Assembly (NCBI GenBank): GCA_905221605.1
Contig: CAJNDS010002610.1
Location: forward strand, 250,001-305,000
Reading direction: 5' to 3'
Source of the DNA: Symbiodinium natans
Taxonomy: Eukaryota > Sar > Dinophyceae > Suessiales > Symbiodiniaceae
Length of the DNA: 55,000 nt
In this document: piece by piece, positions 1 through 12,700 of the stretch
Position numbering within the stretch: position 1 is the stretch's first letter
How the letters are laid out: each line of letters begins with the position of its first letter
Notes under the pieces: model-generated
What the model saw: only the letters and a program-made list of their open reading frames with translations
The model's database searches: none
What the model was told of the DNA's origin: nothing
Program-made: the position numbers and the translations under genes

Positions 1-141
1 TTGAAGGGCTTGTAGGGTTCAGGGTGGCTGCTAAGGCTTGTAACGTTCACGGCTTCTGGGATTTCGAGTGTTGAGGCTCTACAAGTTAGACCCTAGACCC
101 TAAACCTTAGGGCTGAGAGTGTTTAGGTTGGAAAGGCGCTG

Positions 142-226
142 GTTTAGGGTTTAGGGTTTAGGGTTTAGGGTTTAGGGTTTAGGGTTTAGGGTTTAGGGTT
201 TAGGGTTTAGGGTTTAGGGTTTAGGG
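142..226 (+). repeat. TTTAGGG array
   Basis: A pure array of about 12 units. Confidence 0.95.
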
Positions 227-390
227 CATCATTGCGTGCTGCAGTGCCAGGTACGCCGCGGCCGGCTTCTGTGCAGCAGTGATAGCTTTAGGGAACCCGG
301 AACCCTAAACGCTAAAACTAGACCGACCCTACACCATAAACCTTAAACCCTATATAAACCCTCAGAAGGGCGCAGAACCCTAAACCGAGA

Positions 391-512
391 GTTCTCCATT
401 TAGGGAGGGTGTTTGTCTTTTCGGGTGGGGGGGGGGGGACCACCCCCCGGTACTCCCCCCCGCCCCCAAAAAGAATACTGACCTTCCCTTCCCGCCTTCG
501 CGGAGAACTATC
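391..512. mobile_element. MITE-like family 4, copy c (diverged)
   Basis: Ends GAGTTCTCCATTTAGGGAGG and CGCGGAGAACTATCC, with G13 and C-rich tracts inside. Confidence 0.5.
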
Positions 513-606
513 CCTAAACCCTAAACCCTAAACCCTGAACCCCTAAACCCCTAAACCCCTAAACCCCTAAACCCCTAAACCCTAAACCCTAAACACCCTA
601 AACCCT
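510..606 (-). repeat. CCCTAAA array with CCCCTAAA variants
   Basis: Lies directly left of exon 39. Confidence 0.92.
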
Positions 607-643
607 GAACCGGCCTTAAAGGGAAGCCCCAAGCCATATGGGC

Positions 644-713
644 CAAGCAGGCGCCTCGCTGCCAATGCGGAGTGGCCGCCGAGGTCGAAGAAGTTCTCCT
701 TGAGGATTGTGAG
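644..713 (-). CDS. Exon 39: PCP phosphopantetheine site
   Basis: Reads KENFFDLGGHSALAARRLL. L-G-G-H-S is the 4'-phosphopantetheine attachment site; the serine codon is at 669-671. Acceptor CGAAG, donor GCCCAT (GC type), end phase 1, so the gene continues leftward. No convincing next exon was found in the last 640 bases; 233-295 is possible in phase but weak. Confidence 0.97.
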
Positions 714-3700
714 CTTCGGGCTGAGGTTTAGGGTTTAGGGTTTAGGGTTTAGGGTTTAGGGTTTAGGGTTTAGGGTTTAGGGTTTAGGGTTTAGGGTTTA
801 GGGTTTAGGGTTTAGGGTTTAGGGCTTAGGGCTTAGGGCTTAGGGCTTAAGGCTTAGGGCTTTGTGGGCTCAGGGTTATAAGGTGAAACCTGCGACCCTA
901 ACACTCATTCTGCCAGACTGTCGCGACCGGGTTTGAAGGGCGCTGACTGGGGAGGCTGGCGTGCACTTCGTCCTCGATGGGTCTGGAAACCCTCACGACA
1001 TCAACCTCAACCGGGTTTAGAGTTTAGGGTTTCGGGTTTAGGGTTTAAGGATTTGGGTTGAGTTATAGGGTTCTTAACGTACCCCAAGGTTCCCGAATAC
1101 TCCCCACTACTCCCTAAGGCTCCCTAAGCTTCCCTCATGTTTTCGGTGTACCTACTCCCCATGAAACCCCTCCCTTAAGGACCCGAAAACGAAAGAACCC
1201 TAATAACAATGGTATTTGTCATATCCCTTTATCTCTAAGAATACTCGAGAAAATCCCAACCTCAAACAACTGTAAACCCTAGGCCCTAAACCCTAAAGCC
1301 CTAAACCCTCGACCCTAAAACCCTAACCTAATCCTTAAACCCTCAACACAGAACACACATTGCACCCCCTCCTCGGGGTCGACCATGTCGAGGGACAGGC
1401 TCAGGACCTGGTTTTGAGAGTTTGGGAAGGAGCTGGATTTGAGAGTTTAGGGTGTCGGGTTTAGAGTTTCGGGTTGACTCTAGAGCTCTTAGGACACTTG
1501 CTGGCCAAGGTTCCGCGTGCGACGTCCAGAGGCTCTAAGGACCCTCGCACTATGCTTGTCTTAGAGTCTTATTCTAGGGTGTTGGGCCTAAAGGACTTAC
1601 TATACAAGGTTTTCGCTGGCTATTTGGAGCCGAAGGACAATTAGTACGCTTAAGGGCTAGGTTGCCCAGTAACCTAGGATTAAAAAGGGTGCCCTTTTTT
1701 GCTTAAAGGGGTTTATAGGGGAACCTAGAGCCCCCAAAAAGGGAATAAGGGCACTCCTGGGCATCCTAGAGGGGCTAAAGCTGAAGGAACTGGAGGTTAG
1801 TGCTTAGAGACGAGGGTCGAAAGGCAAAGTGCTTTGCAGGTCTCCTTGGGGGTGATATTTGGGGTTTGGGGTTTGGGGTTTGGGGTTTGGGGTTTGGGGT
1901 CTGGGGTTTGGGGCTTAGGGTTTGGGGTTTGGGGTTCGGGGTTGAGGGTTTAGGGTTTAGGGTGTAGGGTTTAGGGCTACAAGCCGACATCCAAGCGTCT
2001 GTCCTGCCTGCATCTTCTGAGTCGCCTTCAAACCCTGAAATCAGCCCAAAAAACCCTAAACCCAGGGTTTAGGGTTTAGGGTTTAGGGTTTAGGGTTTGG
2101 GGTTTTAGGGTTTAGGGTTTAGGGTTTAGGGTTTAGGGTTTAGGGTTTAGGGTTTAGGGTTTAGGGTTTAGGGTAAAACACTAAAGCCCGAAGCCTGTAA
2201 AATCCGAAATAGACATTCCAGCTGCTTCCCGGAGCCCCAAACTCCTAGGCCCGAACCCGAATTCCAAAGGCCTCAAGGGACTAAACCCTAAACCCTAAAC
2301 CCTAAACCCTAAACCCTAGACCCTAAACCCTAAACCCTAAACCCAAACTCTAAACTTGAAACACTAAACTAAACCTGAAACCCTAAGCCCGAAACCCTAA
2401 GAAAGGCGCCTTGGCCCATACCGCACGGACCACCCCGACCACGCCAGCCTCCTCCTGTTGCAGGGCTGGGGGGGCTGCAAGGGCTTGAGGGCTTTGAGGC
2501 TTCTTGGGTGTAGGAGATCTTGGCTGCACTTAGGAGGGTAGTGCAAAAATAAAATTTTAGCTGCCTTATTAAGAAACCCAATAAACCCAAAAAATCTAAG
2601 GATCTAAAGTTACAGTAAAGCACCACAAAGAGATGATAGGGTTTAAGGTACTTATGGCTCAGGGACCCTAAACCTTAAGCCCCAAACCCTAGGGGAGCTT
2701 AAGATGTTGGTACCCTGAGCCCCACACCCAAACCCAGAAAGGGCCCATCATACAGAACCCCATGGTGCATGCAGCGATTGGGGGGGGGCTTTTGGGGCTT
2801 CCTGTTTGGGAGCTTGGGGGCCTAGGCATCTAGAGTTTAGGGTTTAGGGTGTTAAACCCTAAACCCTAAACCCTAAACCCTAAACCCTAAACCCTAAACC
2901 CTAAACCCTAAACCCTAAAACCCTAAACCCTAATCCCTAAACCCTCAGAACCCAAAGGGCCTGGGATCTGAGTTAGAGCTTTTGGCGAGCCCGTGCCCCG
3001 AAGCCTCGGACATTCAGGGGGATGGGGGGCAAGCCTAGGGATTTCATGGGTTCAGGGGTTTAGGGTTTAGGGTTTAGGATTAGGGTTTAGGGTTTAGGGC
3101 TTAGGTAGGGTTTAGGCAGGCCCACCCCAAGCCCTACAGCCTCAGATCTTCCTGTCCGAGGGTTCCCTTGTGGAGATGCGCGGTGCTTGCAGGTGGAACT
3201 GAGAACCTTGGGTATTTAGGGCTGAATCTTCCCGGAAACCCCAAACCCCAAACCCTAAACCCCACACCCTAAACCCTAAATCCTAAACCCTAAACCCTAA
3301 CCCTAAACCCTAAATCCTAAACCCTAAACCCCTAAACCCCTAAACCACCCCGGGAACCCTGGAGGCATCTTGGGGCCCTGTCCAGCATCGGGGGCGGCGG
3401 GATCTCAATATGTGGCGCGTTTCCCTGCTGCGCCTCCTGAGAGGGTTTGGGGTTTGGGGCTTCGGGTTTCGGGTTTAGGGTTTAGGGTTTAGGGTTTGGG
3501 GTTTAGGGTTTGGGGTTTTGGGGTTTAGGGTTTGGGGTTTGGGGTTTAGGGTTTAGGGTGGGGCCCCTGACCTCGAAAATCAAAAGCCCTAGACCCAAAC
3601 AACCCGTAAGTCTAAAACACAAGACCCCGGAACCCTAGTGAATCCTAAGACATAAACCCTAAGCCTTGTGGGGGGGGGGGGGGGGGGGGGGGGGGGGGGC

Positions 3701-6700
3701 GGGGAGGGGCATCCCAGGATCGTTTAGGTCAATGCGTGTTCGGGTTTAGGGTTTAGGGTTGCCGGCGACAAGCAGGAAAACTGTAGTGTCGACTGGCTAT
3801 AACGCACTGTAGCCCTAAATAGATAGACCCCAAAGTACTGAACCTTCAGGCAAGCTTTGTGATTCCTACTCGCAAAATTAGGGTTTTAGGGTGTGGGGAT
3901 GCAAGGCAGCAAATTCCAAACTCTAAACCGCAATAAACGATGAAGAAGGGGAAGGTAAGGAAGCATGTTCCCTGAACCTCGAACAAAGATCAAGAAGGGA
4001 AGTAAGTAAGCATGCTCGCTAAATTCCAGAGCCATAGACCACGCTTTTGAATTCTAAACCCTAAACCCTAAACCCTAAACCCTAAACCCTAAACCCTAAA
4101 CCCTAAACCCTAAACACTAAACCCTAAACCCTAAACCCTAAACCCTAAACCCTAAACCCTAAACCCTAAACCCTGAACCCTGAACCCTAAACCCTAAGAA
4201 GAGCAACAAACAAACACCCATCCCAAAGCCTAAGCCCGAAATCCTTGGTGGGGTTGGGAACTTTATAAGGGACCTTGAACCAAGAAAAAGGGTTTAGGGT
4301 TTAGGGTTTAGGGTTTAGGGTTTAGGGTTTAGGGTAAATGGTACCACCGGGCTGCCAAGAACTACTATTTGCTTAAGAACACCAAAAGAATAAAACATGA
4401 TGATCCCTATATTTACCCTTAATCAGGAAGAATATTTTTGTTTTTCGGGGCTCTTAAGCAAATAGCAGAGAATCCTTGAAGATCCAGCTCTGGGCCGGGC
4501 CTTCCGTGCAAGGCAGAGAACACCCGCAATGCCCCAAGCGAGCCCCAGATCCGAGAAAGCTAAAGGGTTTGGGGGGGTTACGGTTTAAGGTTTAGGGTTT
4601 GGGTTTAGGGTTTAGGGTTTCGGGTTTGGGGTTTAGGGTTTAGGGTTTGGGGTTTAGGGTTTAGGGTTTAGGGTTTGGGGTTAAGGATTTGGGGTCATGG
4701 GCTTGGGTTTAGGCCTTGGGAAGCTTTGCGGTAGAGTGTGGGCATAGCTTCTAGGTGCCTGGCTTCCAAAGAACGGTAACGCGAAATTCATGCCCTACAC
4801 CCTAAACCCTAAACCCTAAACCCTAAACCCTAAACCCTAAACCCTAAACCCTAAACCCTAAACCCCCAACGCACGGCAAGCTTCCTTGAGCGTCTTTAGG
4901 TCGGCAAGCTCGGCCAACCTTGTGCGAGGGCGAGGGTGTCTGGGTTTAGGGTTTAGGGTTTAGGGTTTAGGGTTTAGGGTTTAGGGTTTAGGGTTTAGGG
5001 TTTAGGGTTTAGGGTTTAGGGTTTAGGGTTTAGGGTTTAGGGTTTAGGGTTTAGGGTTTAGGGTTTAGGGTTTAGGGTTTAGGGTTTAGGGTTTAGGGTT
5101 TAGGGTTTAGGGTTTAGGGTTTAGGGTTTAGGGTTTAGGGTTTAGGGTTTAGGGTTTAGGGTTTAGGGTTTAGGGTTTAGGGTTTAGGAGCCCTAAACGC
5201 CCTAAACCCTATACCCGAAACCCTAAACCCGTAGGCCCTAAACCCCTAAACCCTATAAGCCCTTAGAAAAAGAGGATACAAAGAGCACAACCTAAAAACC
5301 TAGGAGACCCCAGAGCACCGGAACCCCAAAAAAAGCGCACTCCCGAAAGACCCGGAACCCGAAGTGCCAGGGTTTAGGGTTTAGGGTTGCCCTAAACCCT
5401 AAACCCGAAACCCTAAACCCTAAACCCCTAACCCCTAAACCCTAAGCCCTAAACCCTTAGCAGAGACGCCCGAAGCCATCCTGATACCCTGAAAACCCAG
5501 CATTGACATCGCAGCCCTTGGCTTCATAGGCCGGCGTGTAGGGTTTAGGGTGGGTTTAGGGTATAGGGTTCAGGGTTTAGGGTTTAGGATTTAGGGTTTA
5601 GGGTTAGGGTTTAGGGTTTAGGTTACCAAGAGTGGGTCGTTCTCTAACTTAGTGTCCCTTTTTGGGGGGTTCCGTATCGCACGGTGCCGTAATATATAAG
5701 GGGACCCAAAACGGGACCCTAATTTATGGAGAACTACTTTGCCCCTTATACTAACAGAGCTGAATAGGGATTATAAGAGGGATACCACAATCCCCATTAA
5801 GGACCGTTAGTATGAGGGGGAACTAGCTAAGGGATTAAAAGGGGGGGGGGGGGGGGACCCTCATAAGGGACCTGGGGCAGTACTCTAGGGGTGCAATTTT
5901 GCGGGCTACTTAAAACCTGCAGGCTGTCCTAAACCCTAAGTCTTAATCCCTAAACTCGAAACCCTAAACCCTGATGGGCCTCAACGTTAGGTAATAACTT
6001 GGTAGTTCAAGGGTAGATACGTTGTGGTAGACTCCGGGATTAAGGTTTATGAGGGCTTTGGGGTTTAGGATTCTACGCGGAGCATATGACTTCTGGCTTC
6101 CTAGAACCCCTGGTTCTTTGTAGGGAATCAGGGAATGAGCGCCCTATATATAACCCTTAAGGGATTGTATAGGGTACCTCATTCCCTCATTCCCTACTAA
6201 GAGCCAGCCAGCATAACCCTAGTGAAGGCACGCCCACAGTTGAACCATGAACCTTCAAGTCCCGAACCGTTATGTGAGGTGCAACCGAATCAACCCTACA
6301 CCTTGTGAATTTCGGGACTGAGACTTATGGGGTTAAGGGTTTAGGGTTTAGGGTTTTAGGGTTTAGTGTTTAGGGTTTAGGGTTTGGGGGTTGGGCTGGG
6401 GCCAACTCGAAGGAAGGCGAAGCAAAGAAATCTCAGCACGTTCAAAGGCCAGCAGTTCTTTCCTCCCCTGGGCGTGTTGTCCTGCTGAACTAGACAAAAG
6501 AATAACCTAGGAACAAAAAGGGTGCCTTTTTTTGGTTTAAAGGGCCTTATAAGGGAACCTGAGCCCCAGACAAAGGGGATGAGGGCCTACTCTGGGTCCT
6601 TGTGAATGTGGAGACCTACTCATTGACGACGGTGCCACGGCCCAAAGCGATGTGCTCGAAGCGTGTCTCGCACAACCTACTTTGCAGAAGCTTCGATGCA

Positions 6701-9700
6701 GCCTTGCGCTGCAAGCAAGGATTGAAACACTGCTGTGCATAAGGTGGCCTTATCAGGATTCCTTGGCGTGTCTCGCTGTCCTTTTTGAGGTCCTCGTCTG
6801 CGACACTGAACATCAACTTGAAGACATGAACCCATGCCAATGACAAGTGCAGCTGCGGTCGAAACATTTTGGAGAGCAGCTTGCTGCTTGCTCCGCTCGC
6901 GTGGCCTCGGAATGCGAAATTTGGCGCCTGGTCCATGCCTCAACGAACAGGTCTAGCGCGGATCCTGCCCCTGTTTTTTATGGAATGGAAGTAGCCACTT
7001 GAAGTAGCAACTAAACCCTAAACCCTAAACCCTAAACCCTAAACCCTAAACCCTAAACCCTAAACCCTAAACCCTAAACCCTAAACCCTAAACCCTAAAC
7101 CTAAGAGCCCTACAAAAGAGCCAAAACAGCCGACCAGACCTACCCTGCACTAACGGCTCTTGTATGGGTGAGGCCAGACTGGCAACTTCACGCCTAAGGC
7201 ACTTGATTGGTTTTGGGTATAGGAGCTACCCCTAAAGCCCTAAAACCCTGAAACCCTAAAAACCCCAAAACCCCAAAACCCTAAAACCCTAAAACCCTAA
7301 AACCCTAAACCCTAAAACCCTAAAACCCTGAAACCCTAAAACCCTAAACCCTAAGCCCTAAACCCTAAACCCCTAAGATCCCAAACAAGGAAACGGGGGC
7401 CTCCTTCGGTTCAGCTTCCTGGATTCGCCGCCCATGAAGCAGTCGGCAGGAAGCGGCCGAAAGTAGCTGGGCCTTGGCTTGTGGTTTAGGGTTTAGGGGT
7501 TTCGGGGTTTCGGGGTTTAGGGTTTCGGGTTTCGGGTTTCGGGGTATGGCTTCGGGCTTCTAAGCCCGAAACTTGGAGCTGTAGGCCCTTGCTTGGAAGA
7601 TCGGGGAAGGGGAGGGAGGGGCTTCGCTAGTAGGTATAGGCTAGAGACCCTGTAATCCTACCCTACTTATTCACTCATCTTAAACTTACAAAGTATCAGG
7701 GGTTCCCCTACTACCCCCCCCCCTCTATACTACCCCCTCCCAGGCTCCCCCCCCCATAATTAGGGCGTTTTGGGAAAAAACAAGACGAACAAAGGCTATT
7801 TAAGAGGTGAACCTGAAGGGGGGGGGGGGTAGGATAGAGGGGGGTAGTAGGGAAACTCATGGTACTGGGTCCGACTCTGAGTGCACCCCCAAGTCCTACA
7901 GCCTTTGGCCGTTTTGGGGATGCAGGCCGAAGAAACGGCTTCGTATAAGCCCTTTAAGCCCCAATAAAAGCCCACCCGAAACCCAAAGTCTAAATCCTAA
8001 ACCCTAAACCCTAGACCCTAGACCCTGAACCCTGAACCCTGAACCCTGAACCCTGAATCCTGAACCCTGAACCCTGAACCCTAAACCCTAAGCCCTAAAC
8101 CCTAAACCCGAAACCCGAAACCCTAAACCCTAAACCCTAAACCCTAAACCCTAAACCCTAAACCCTACCCTTAGAAATTTCGTGCGTCGTAAGCCCAAGA
8201 GGCCTCGAGGGTGAGACATGCTCGGGAGCCCTGAATACTCAGAATCTGAAGTGTAGGTGGTAGAGGGTTTAGGGCTTGTTTAGGGATTAGGGTTTCGGGT
8301 TAGGGTTTAGGGTTTAGGGTTTAGGGCTTAGTGCTTAGGGCTGAGGGTTTAGGGTTTGGGGTTTAGGGTTTAGGGCTGAGGGCTTAGGGTTTAGAGTTTA
8401 GGAATCAGAAGGTTTCGGGAGCAGAGCCCCAGAAGGGTCGAGGTCGAATGCAGCCGACCGGCATCATCCAGCGTGGGAGCTCTCTCACGGCCTGCTGGGC
8501 GCAGGGTTTAGGGTTTAGGTTTAGGGTTTAGGGCTTAGGGTTTAGGGTTTAGGATTTAGGGCTTAGGGTGTAGGGTTTAGGGTTTAGGGTTCAGGGTTCG
8601 AGCATTCAGCCCAAAGATTGGGGGCTTGAGGGTTTAAGGGTTTTGAGTCGAGGGTGTTGAGGGTTTGGGGTTTTGAGGGTTTTGACGGTTTTGAGGGTTT
8701 TGAGGGTTTTGAGGGTTTTGAGGGTTTTGAGGGTTTTGAGGGTTTTGAGGGTTTCATTTGGGGAGGATGATTTTTCGGTTTTCGGCCCTCGCGTCCAACG
8801 TTTTACTTGAAGGTTCACGGGTAGTTGCAGGTACAGCAGGTGTGAAGTCCCCCTGGCCCTTGTGGTCCATGTGCCTGTATAGAATATACTTGGGCCCTAA
8901 AGATACTTTACGGTAACCCCTTTAAGGCCCAAGTATATACCATAAAGGCACAGGGACCATTAGGGTATAGGGGTTAGGGCTTAGAGGGTTTAGAAGCGTT
9001 TCGGAGGGGTTTAGAAGGGTTTCCGAGGGCTGGATTGGCCAGCATCGAGCCCCGTGAACCCTAAACCCGAAGCACTAAACCCCACTTGAGGGCCTGTGGA
9101 GAGTTAGAATGGGTGACATGTATAGGGTTTAGGGGTTAGGGTGGGGGGTTTAGGTTTAGGGTTGAGGACCGCGGCAAAAGTTATACCTACAATTACGTAC
9201 CTTGTACTTGCTTATCCCCCCATGTCTGCCTACCCGTGAACCTTCAGGTAGGAACCTAGACCCTGATCCCTGTAAACCCCAGTAGCTCTGAACCCTGAAC
9301 CGTAAAACCCTAAACCATGAACCCTGAACCATAATACCTAAAACTAAACCTTTCACATGCAGGCCTCCTTCTTGATCCTCTGCACCAAGTCATCGTAAGG
9401 TACACCCTCCTGGAGGTTTAGGTCTTCAGGTCTAGGGGTTTAGGATTGAGGGTTTGGGGTACGTGCTGACATTTAAGTCTCCGGGTTTGGCGGTGCAGGG
9501 TTTCCAGGGTTTCGGTCCAGGTCCTTGTCACTTTTTTTTCACAGGCTGTCGGACTTAGGTGTTGGGTTTTATGGGCTATTCTCGGGTGTCGGGATCTGGG
9601 GTTTTAGGATTTGGGGTGACGGTATTCCCTACACCCTGAACCCTAAACCCTAAAACGGTGCAATGCGAAACTCATATTCCTCGGAAGCTCGAAAGTCAGC

Positions 9701-12700
9701 CCCGGGTATATAAAGTGTCACCTTTTCAGGGCCCATATGAAGGGACCACGAAACTACCCTTAGATAAACCCTAAACTCCAAAACCTAAATCTCACTTGGA
9801 TCTAAGAGCCACTCTGAACCCAGACGCCTGGAACCTACACCCACACCCTGAACTGTTGAACCCTGAACCCAAATTCCCTACAAAGACCTAACCCCTAAAC
9901 TGAAACGATATGCCAAGGAACCTGACCCTAATCGCCCCTAAACTCCCCAACCGCCCAAGCCCCTAAACCCTAAGCTCTATGGGATGCACCTTGAACCCTT
10001 AGGGTTGTACCCTTGGGTTTTGGGGGGGCCCCCGATTTAAAGATTCTTAAGGTAGTATAAGGGCCACACATATTAGGAGTATGCGAAGGGGAACCCTTAA
10101 GGTTGTACCCTTGGGTTTGGGGGGGGGGGGGGGGGGGGGGCCTTTTTAAAGATTCTTAAGGTAGTGTCAGGGCCATGTTGGGAGCATATTAAGGGGAACC
10201 TTTTGTGGTACGTCCCTAGGGGTGCGAGTCTTTTTCCCTTGAAAAACCCCCTCAGCCCCTTAAACCCTGAACGCTAAACCCTAAACCCTAAACCCTAAAC
10301 CCGAAACCCTAAATCCTAAACCCTAAACCCTAAACCCTAAACCCATGCGCTCCTGGGCCTTCACGAAGCAGAGGAGGCTATCAACCGCCGTCGGCGTCTG
10401 TCGAGTATGGAGCGTTTAGGGTTTAGGGTCTAGGGTTTAGGGCTTAGGGCTTAGGGCTTAGGGCTTAGGGTTTAGGGTTTAAGGTAAGTAGAGCTGGATA
10501 TAAGTACCTTAATTGGGATTAGAAGCAGGTCTTAAGTCTAATGACCCTACTTATAATCCCACTTACGAAGTGCCCTGATCCTTTAAGTGGGGGGAGGCAA
10601 CTGTTCTCGGATTGTCTGTGGTCATTTCTCAAGATGATGGTCCCCTTTTGGGGGACGGGCCGCCTTCTCAAAGTGTCCTGAAAAGGGACCCTAATTTAGA
10701 GAATCCTCCATGTAGGATTTAGGGTTTCGGGGTTTGGGTTTAGGGTTTAGTGTTTGGGGTCTAGGGTTTAGGGTTTAGGGAGCGTCTCTTCCAGCCTCGT
10801 AAACAGGCATCACGGCGCACAGGGCGACGCCCGGCACCTCGCAGTACCCTAAACCCTAAACCCTAGACCCTAGACCCTAAACCCTAAACCCTAAACCCTA
10901 AACCCTAAACCCTAAGCCCTAAACCCTGAACCCTGATTCCTAAACCCTAAACCCTAAACCCTAAACCCTAAACCCTAAACCCTAAACCCTAAACCCTAAA
11001 CCCTAAACCCTAAACCCTAAACCCTAACCCTAAACCCTAAACCCTAAACCCTAAACCCTAAACCCAAACCCTAAACGTTGTTCCCGGATGAGGGTTCAGG
11101 GCTCCGGGTTGGGCAGGGGGACTCTAGTCTCCCGAGCATCCATGTACTTATATAGTATATACTTGGGCCTTAAAGCGGTTCCCACATAGCAGCTTTAGGG
11201 CCCAAGTATATACAATACATGGACCCTTAGCCCTAAAACCTAAACCCTAAACCTAAACCTTATCACGTTGGAAAACCCTGGCTTCATCCACTAAGTCAAC
11301 CGATCCTCCAAGCAATAGCTGTTCAGCCCTGAGACCCCGAAACCATTCTTGATGACTTTCGTTTAGGATTTAGGGTTTAGGACTTAAGGTCTAGGGTTTA
11401 GGGTTAAGGGTTTAGGGTTCTCGCAGGCTCTTCACGCAGTCGCAGCTCTACATTCAACCCTTCTGAACCTGAACTGAGCTCTCTCCTCTGGAGTGATGAT
11501 CCTGCCAGTGCGTACTTTTTTGGGGGGGTCTCTATTCGGGTTCCCCTGTTGTCGTCAACCCCTTACGTCCTTTCTGAAGTTTTATACATTAGTAGGCCTC
11601 GGGATGCCGCATGGGGGTTTGGGTTTAGGGTTTAGGGTTTAGGGTTTAGGGTTTAGGGTTTAGGGTTTAGGGTTTAGGGTTTAGGGTTTAGGGTTTAGGG
11701 TTTAGGGTTTAGGGTTTAGGGTTTAGGGTTTAGGGTTTAGGGTTTAGGGTTTAGGGTTTAGGTTTTTTTTTTGGGTTTAGGGTTTAGGGTTTAGGGTTTA
11801 GGGTTTAGGGTTTAGGGTTTAGGGTTTAGGGTTTAGGGTTTAGGGTTTACGATTGGCAGGGCCAGGACATTACTAGTTTAGAAGGGGTTCGAGCAACCAG
11901 ACAAAACCCCACCCGCCCAGAGGGTCCCATAATCATAACATTACGAAAATATAGAGTTTCTTTTCTTTATCGTACGCAGCTTTTCATAAACCCTCGCTTC
12001 GCACCCATTTGTTCCAAAAGCTCTCCAAAGCTCCCAAAAGAAATTCAATAAGGAAAAGCCAAACAGAAAAACGAGACCTCCTGAACCCTTAACATTAGAC
12101 CCCAGAAGAGTTTTTTGGACCCCGGGGAGGCTCCCAGAAGCTCAAGGAGGCCCCCCAGAAGCTCCCGCAGGCACCCAAACGAAACAAGAACAATAAAAAG
12201 CCAAGAAAAATGAAGAAAATCACAGAAATTGACATCAGACCCCAGCAGAGTTTTTTGGACCCCGGGGAGGCTCCCAGAAGCTCAAGGAGGCCCCCAGAAG
12301 CTCCCCCAGGCACCCAAACGAAACAAAAACAATAAAAAACCAAGAAAAATGAAGAAAATCACAGAAATTGAGATTCCTGAACCCTTAACATTAGACCCCA
12401 GAAGAGTTTTTTGGACCCCGGGAGGCTCCCAGAAGCTCAAGGAGGCCCCCAGAAGCTCCCCCAGGCACCCAACGAAACAAAAACAATAAAAAACCAACAA
12501 AAATGAAGAAAATCACAGAATTGAGATTCCTGAACCCTTAACATTAGACCCCAGAAGAGTTTTTTGGACCCCGGGAGGCTCCCAGAAGCTCAAGGAGGCC
12601 CCCAGAAGCTCCCCCAGGCACCCAACGAAACAAAAAACAATAAAAAACCAAGAAAAATGAAGAAAATCACAGAAATTGAGGTTCCTGAACCCTTAACATT

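Noticed and set aside
1-860. Chromosome end (true telomere)
   Set aside because: Arrays occur in both senses throughout and a gene exon lies between them.
8166-8260. Unique island between A9 and A10, open in three minus frames
   Set aside because: A9 joins the A10 exon at 7401-7477 directly in phase and with normal spacing.
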